The notes below the pieces were generated by a model. That model was not told the DNA's origin and ran no database searches. It saw only the letters and a list, made by a program, of their open reading frames with translations. A stretch of 64,000 nucleotides of DNA, taken from Magicicada septendecula (taxonomy: Eukaryota; Arthropoda; Insecta; Hemiptera; Cicadidae). Below, one piece after another: positions 60,994-64,000 of the stretch. The stretch's first letter is position 1, and each line of letters starts with the position of its first letter. Location of the stretch: assembly GCA_034769895.1 (NCBI GenBank), contig CM068369.1, positions 425,903,479 to 425,967,478 on the forward strand, in the 5' to 3' direction. A program made the translations under genes and the position numbers.

Positions 60994-61310
60994 ATGCTCA
61001 ATTTTTGCTAATTCTTATGTATTTTTGCGTGCTGATTCTGAATATGTAGTCAGAATTTCTGTATCAGCCTCTTTTTTTTTTTAACTGCCCTTTTTATTTT
61101 TCAGTAATTACCATGCATAAACTCCACATGCATAGAATTTTGTGAACTTAAATAATATCAACTAAATAGCTTTGGTTTATTTATTGCAGCAACTAAATTG
61201 ATATGTCAAATATACTTGTTTGGGTTAGTGAATAGTCATCATTATTTATTTATTAGAAGAAAACATGGAACTTAGACGAAGATGAAGTTGTTACTGACGT
61301 TGAACCTTGT
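60994..61310 (+). mobile_element. TIR cassette, second copy (truncated)
   Basis: Inverted match of cassette copy A: the right terminal repeat next to the target duplication (ATTTTGTTAA, 60984-60993), the uninterrupted site where gypsy-3 sits in copy A, and the first codons of the cassette gene (NLDEDEVVTDVEPC, about 61268-61309), then cut by a PLE at 61311. Confidence 0.82.
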
Positions 61311-61551
61311 GTTACTGTTATGAATTTGTTGTTTTCTGTCTTCGTCTGTTGTTTGTTTTGTGTAGGAGTTTTGTTTGTTTTGACTATTGTTCTGTCGTAT
61401 CCGTTGGATTCTGCTAGATATTTTATCGTGTTTAGTTCATCTTTGTAGTCTTTTTCATCTAGGGGGATGTTGTTAAGTCTATGTGTCATGGTTCTGAACG
61501 CAGCCAGCTTGTGTTGTATTGGGTGATTGGAGGAGTTGTGTATTAGTGTGT
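61311..61551 (-). pseudogene. PLE-3 reverse transcriptase thumb (inverted part)
   Basis: Minus-strand segment with SSNHPIQHKLAAFRTM, THRLNNIPLDEKDYKDEL and NTIKYLAESNGYDRTIV, aligning with the thumb of PLE-1 (TSIPLNTHDYQEELNTIKY). At 61311 the frame runs into antisense cassette sequence. Confidence 0.82.
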
Positions 61552-61589
61552 CCTGACACTATCAAAACACACACACAAAGCACAAAACA

Positions 61590-61980
61590 AATTCAATCTA
61601 CCTGGTGTTTACAAACTAAACTGCTCAGATTGCAACAATTCTACATAGGCCAGACAGGATGTAGCTTCAAACAAAGATACATTGAACACACAAAGGCACT
61701 ACACTCCATTACAGAATCCACCTTTACAAACCACCTCATTGAAGCAAACCACACATACAAAAACTTCGACAGTAATGTGGACATTCTACATGTACACACA
61801 TAAGGCCGAAAACTAAACACTCTAGAACAATTGGAAATATACAAACACACAAAAACAAATAAATACGACATCCTAAACGAACAGACACTATTCAAATCAC
61901 ATGCATTATTCGAACATATCACACCCCACACACACAACATCGATCTTTCGAAAATCGATACCACCACCAACAACAAGATG
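61590..61980 (+). pseudogene. PLE-3 GIY-YIG endonuclease
   Basis: Plus-strand C-terminal nuclease: KLLRLQQFYIGQTGCSFKQR preceded by a damaged first strand (TWCLQTK where PLE-1 has TGVYKLN), then HTKALHS, TFTNHLIEANHTYKNF and, after TAA 61801-61803, RKLNTLEQLEIYKHTK. Frame damage lies near 61610 as well. Confidence 0.82.
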
Positions 61981-62003
61981 GATAGTGCTCCCAGCTGCAG
62001 CCT

Positions 62004-62040
62004 CTGAAGAAGCTTTTTAAAAGCGAAAACCGGTTCAGGT
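62004..62040 (+). ncRNA. Hammerhead ribozyme-like motif, PLE-3
   Basis: CTGAAGA (62004-62010), a stem with GCTTTT/AAAAGC, then GAAA (62024-62027) and ACCGGTTCAGG. It occupies the same place after the endonuclease as in PLE-1. Only the two core boxes and stem II are supported. Confidence 0.5.
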
Positions 62041-62104
62041 TATAAGGTAAAACTTTTACGTCTTTACCTATAAAAAACTGTTCCGAGTCGGTAGTGAAAT
62101 AATT

Positions 62105-62943
62105 ATATTTATTTAAATTTATATTTAGTTTCATCAGTTACTAATTTCCAAATGATATTAATGCTCCCTTTATCTTCTTTATTTAATTGTTCAGCTTCAG
62201 TGTTTTTTATATTTGTAATTTTTTCTTTTGTACTGGACACGGACTCTTTCATAGTTGATATCAACTTTTCTATTCCAGATTGTGTTCTTATTTATTACAG
62301 AGTGTTTAGTAATCACATAATATACCAAGCTGTGAACCAATTTATTCTAGTGACTGTTTTTTAGTAGCTTGAAAAAAACTTCGTTTCTTTAGCCGTTGTT
62401 AATTTGTGTCTACCTTCTGCGTCTTTGCTGTTTCTTATTTCCAGAAATAGCCTAGTGCTTTTTATTGTTTTTTGTGCTTCTTTCACTTCCCTTGTATGTT
62501 TCTTGTCCTAAGTGTTCTGAATACCTGCAGTGACTCTTTACCATTACTGAAAAATTGTTCACTACCATAAGCTATCTTAGCAAGGTAACCAATTGAAATC
62601 TGATAGAGCTGAGTGTGCACTGTATATTATGCAATTGCAACAGGTGATTTTAAAAAGCGGATTGGAGAGTTTTAATAGCAGTACACATGCCATAGTGACA
62701 AACACTGAATGTAGCACATAGTCATTAATTTGTTTTTCTGTGTTGTAATAATATTATCTGGGGCTTTTTTGGTTATTTTGTAAGTAATTATAATTAAAGA
62801 ATGTTTAGCTTCACTAGGTATGTTTAGATTTTTCAGTGTAACCATATCGTCTACCAATGAATATTAGTTTTAATTTTACAGAAATCTCTAAATAATGTAT
62901 AATTATAATCATAATTTTGTGCAGCTATGTGTACTTCTTTCAG
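62105..62943. other. AT-rich non-coding sequence, likely intron
   Basis: No gene or element recognised. It ends in a pyrimidine-rich tract (TACTTCTTTCAG) that forms a good splice acceptor for the exon at 62944. Confidence 0.45.
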
Positions 62944-62979
62944 GTGGTGGCCTTCCTGTTGGCACAATACTGCTAATAG
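62944..62979 (+). CDS. 36-nt exon, probable Elongator complex protein 4 (ELP4)
   Basis: Bounded by a strong acceptor (TTCTTTCAG, 62935-62943) and donor (GTAAGT, 62980-62985). With the first codon completed by G from the previous exon it reads GGGLPVGTILLI and ends one base into a codon (phase 1 in, phase 1 out). This matches the Elongator ELP4 glycine-rich segment, LGGGL(A/P)VGT(V/I)LLIE in animal proteins, part of its RecA-like fold; ELP4 belongs to the Elp456 ring needed for wobble-uridine tRNA modification. Only one exon is seen and neighbouring exons were not found, so the call rests on 12 residues plus the splice sites. Confidence 0.6.
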
Positions 62980-62985
62980 GTAAGT

Positions 62986-64000
62986 TACAGAGATCATATA
63001 GTAGTATTTATGAATTAAGAAATGTACAATTATTTGTAGTGTTGTAACGTTTTGTGTATTACATATATCGCAGAATTACTTTTAAAGTTCTCCTTACAAG
63101 ATCTCTCCAGATTTATTTAAAAATTATTGCAGTGTAATAACTACCGAGTAGTGCAGTTGATCTTGCACTGGTTGTTAGCATTTTGCTGCCCCATCATTAG
63201 TTGAATTGATCCATTCATTGCATGGCTGTGGAATCCTCAGGTGTAGCATGGATAAGTCAAGATATTTTGGGCAGTGTGTAGTAGGTGACATTTCTCCATA
63301 ATTTCAGTCACTACATACCTTGTACTTAAACATTATGGATACAAGACTTAGTATAAAAGGAATAAGTTCTTACTACCTAATCTATTTTCAGAAATTCTGA
63401 AGTCCTATATAACAGATAAAGTCTGTAAAATGAATAAGAGAATGGGATACTCTCTTGAAGAAATGAAAGCCTGATTCGGAAGGTAGTGTGGCTCCATCCT
63501 CTGTCTGCTCTTTTTGTCTGATATAATTCAAATTTATAAAAGTCAAAATATATTTTGACTACATCAGTAGCTATGTACAGATTAATAATTCTAAAACATG
63601 AAAAATATAACAGATATAATCACTGATCTATCAATCCAATGATAGTCAGATGTGCATTACAGCTATTAAAAACTACATGTTGGTAACCAATTTGATGTAC
63701 CTTGCAGAATCCATGGCACTCTTATTTCACTATTAAACTTAGAAGAGCTATCTGCTTTGTACAGTATACATGTGTAATTAGAAATGTACGCATATCTTTA
63801 ACACATGCTAATAAATAAAGCTTAGAAGATAAAATGAGGATTACGTTACTTTTGTTCTAGGAAGGGAGTAAACTGGTGAGTACAAATATGTTTTGTAAGT
63901 TGCTATGCATTTATTTGTACAGCAGATTCACTCGACGGTCCTTCTTTGCAAAATTGTTGATAACCTCATCGTGCCGTGTAGGTTGACTTTCCAATATATA
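62986..64000. other. AT-rich non-coding sequence, likely intron
   Basis: No further ELP4 exon or mobile element recognised to the window end. Confidence 0.4.

Larger units (their letters stand above)
61311..62104 (+). mobile_element. PLE-3: Penelope-like fragment with an internal inversion
   Basis: The left part (61311-61551) codes on the minus strand for the RT thumb. The right part (about 61556 on) codes on the plus strand for the GIY-YIG endonuclease, followed by a hammerhead-like motif and 3' tail. Normal PLE order (see PLE-1) would have these in the same direction, so the 5' part is inverted. The right edge is approximate and no target duplication was found. Confidence 0.75.

Noticed and set aside
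63868..63897. Exon-like GAAGGGAGTAAACTG between TTCTAG and GTGAGT
   Set aside because: Only 15 nt, and the codons do not continue ELP4; likely chance splice-like motifs.

Overview
The window is AT-rich eukaryotic DNA from an animal, most likely an insect or other arthropod with a large, repeat-filled genome. I infer this from the element families present: a Helitron, Tigger/pogo, mariner, a long-spacing IS630-Tc1-mariner relative, Ty3/gypsy elements with glycine/arginine/asparagine-rich Gags, and Penelope-like elements (PLEs). The species cannot be named from sequence alone. Almost every protein-coding stretch belongs to a mobile element. The only host-gene candidate is a 36-nt exon near the right edge (62944-62979) that looks like Elongator subunit ELP4, so at least the right end, and perhaps most of the window, may be intron.

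Left third (1-16.4 kb): independent DNA transposons in AT-rich sequence with no visible genes. A Helitron (1461-7506) has recognisable 5' TC and 3' hairpin/CTAG ends and a decayed Rep-helicase. A Tigger-like transposase relic lies at 8700-10253. A 1967-bp TIR element (10732-12698, TA duplication) holds a cysteine-rich protein tail. A truncated mariner (13680-14640) has a 22-bp tandem duplication inside its transposase.

Middle (16.4-28.7 kb): a nest. Gypsy-2 (minus strand) is split by a PLE, shown by a 14-bp target duplication at 16765-16778 and 27620-27633. The PLE tail was then split by gypsy-1 (17024-26482, ~2.03-kb LTRs, ATAT duplication). Gypsy-2 is cut at 28722 by the LTR of gypsy-4.

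Right half (28.7-61 kb): gypsy-4 (plus strand) runs gag, PR, RT, RNase H, then carries between RNase H and integrase a minus-strand cassette with inverted ends and a 10-bp duplication (TCAACAAAAT). The cassette encodes an uncharacterised conserved-looking protein and is my best candidate for an undescribed DNA transposon. The cassette was itself invaded by gypsy-3 (36025-52498), a 16.5-kb element with 4.3-kb LTRs; its right LTR contains a 278-bp palindromic insertion with hammerhead-like halves. Gypsy-4 integrase follows at 52563-53864. Integrase, 3' region and LTR are then repeated head-to-head in inverted orientation (58955-61045). The LTR of that second copy contains a 3.46-kb TA-flanked transposon with a DD81E transposase broken by one stop. 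A third PLE, with an internal inversion, interrupts the second cassette copy at 61311.

Several insertions can be checked inside the window because uninterrupted empty sites are present: the second gypsy-4 copy lacks gypsy-3, and the left gypsy-4 LTR lacks the DD81E element. This gives the order gypsy-2, then PLE and gypsy-4, then cassette in gypsy-4, then inverted duplication, then gypsy-3 in one copy and the DD81E element in the other; the palindrome came after gypsy-3.
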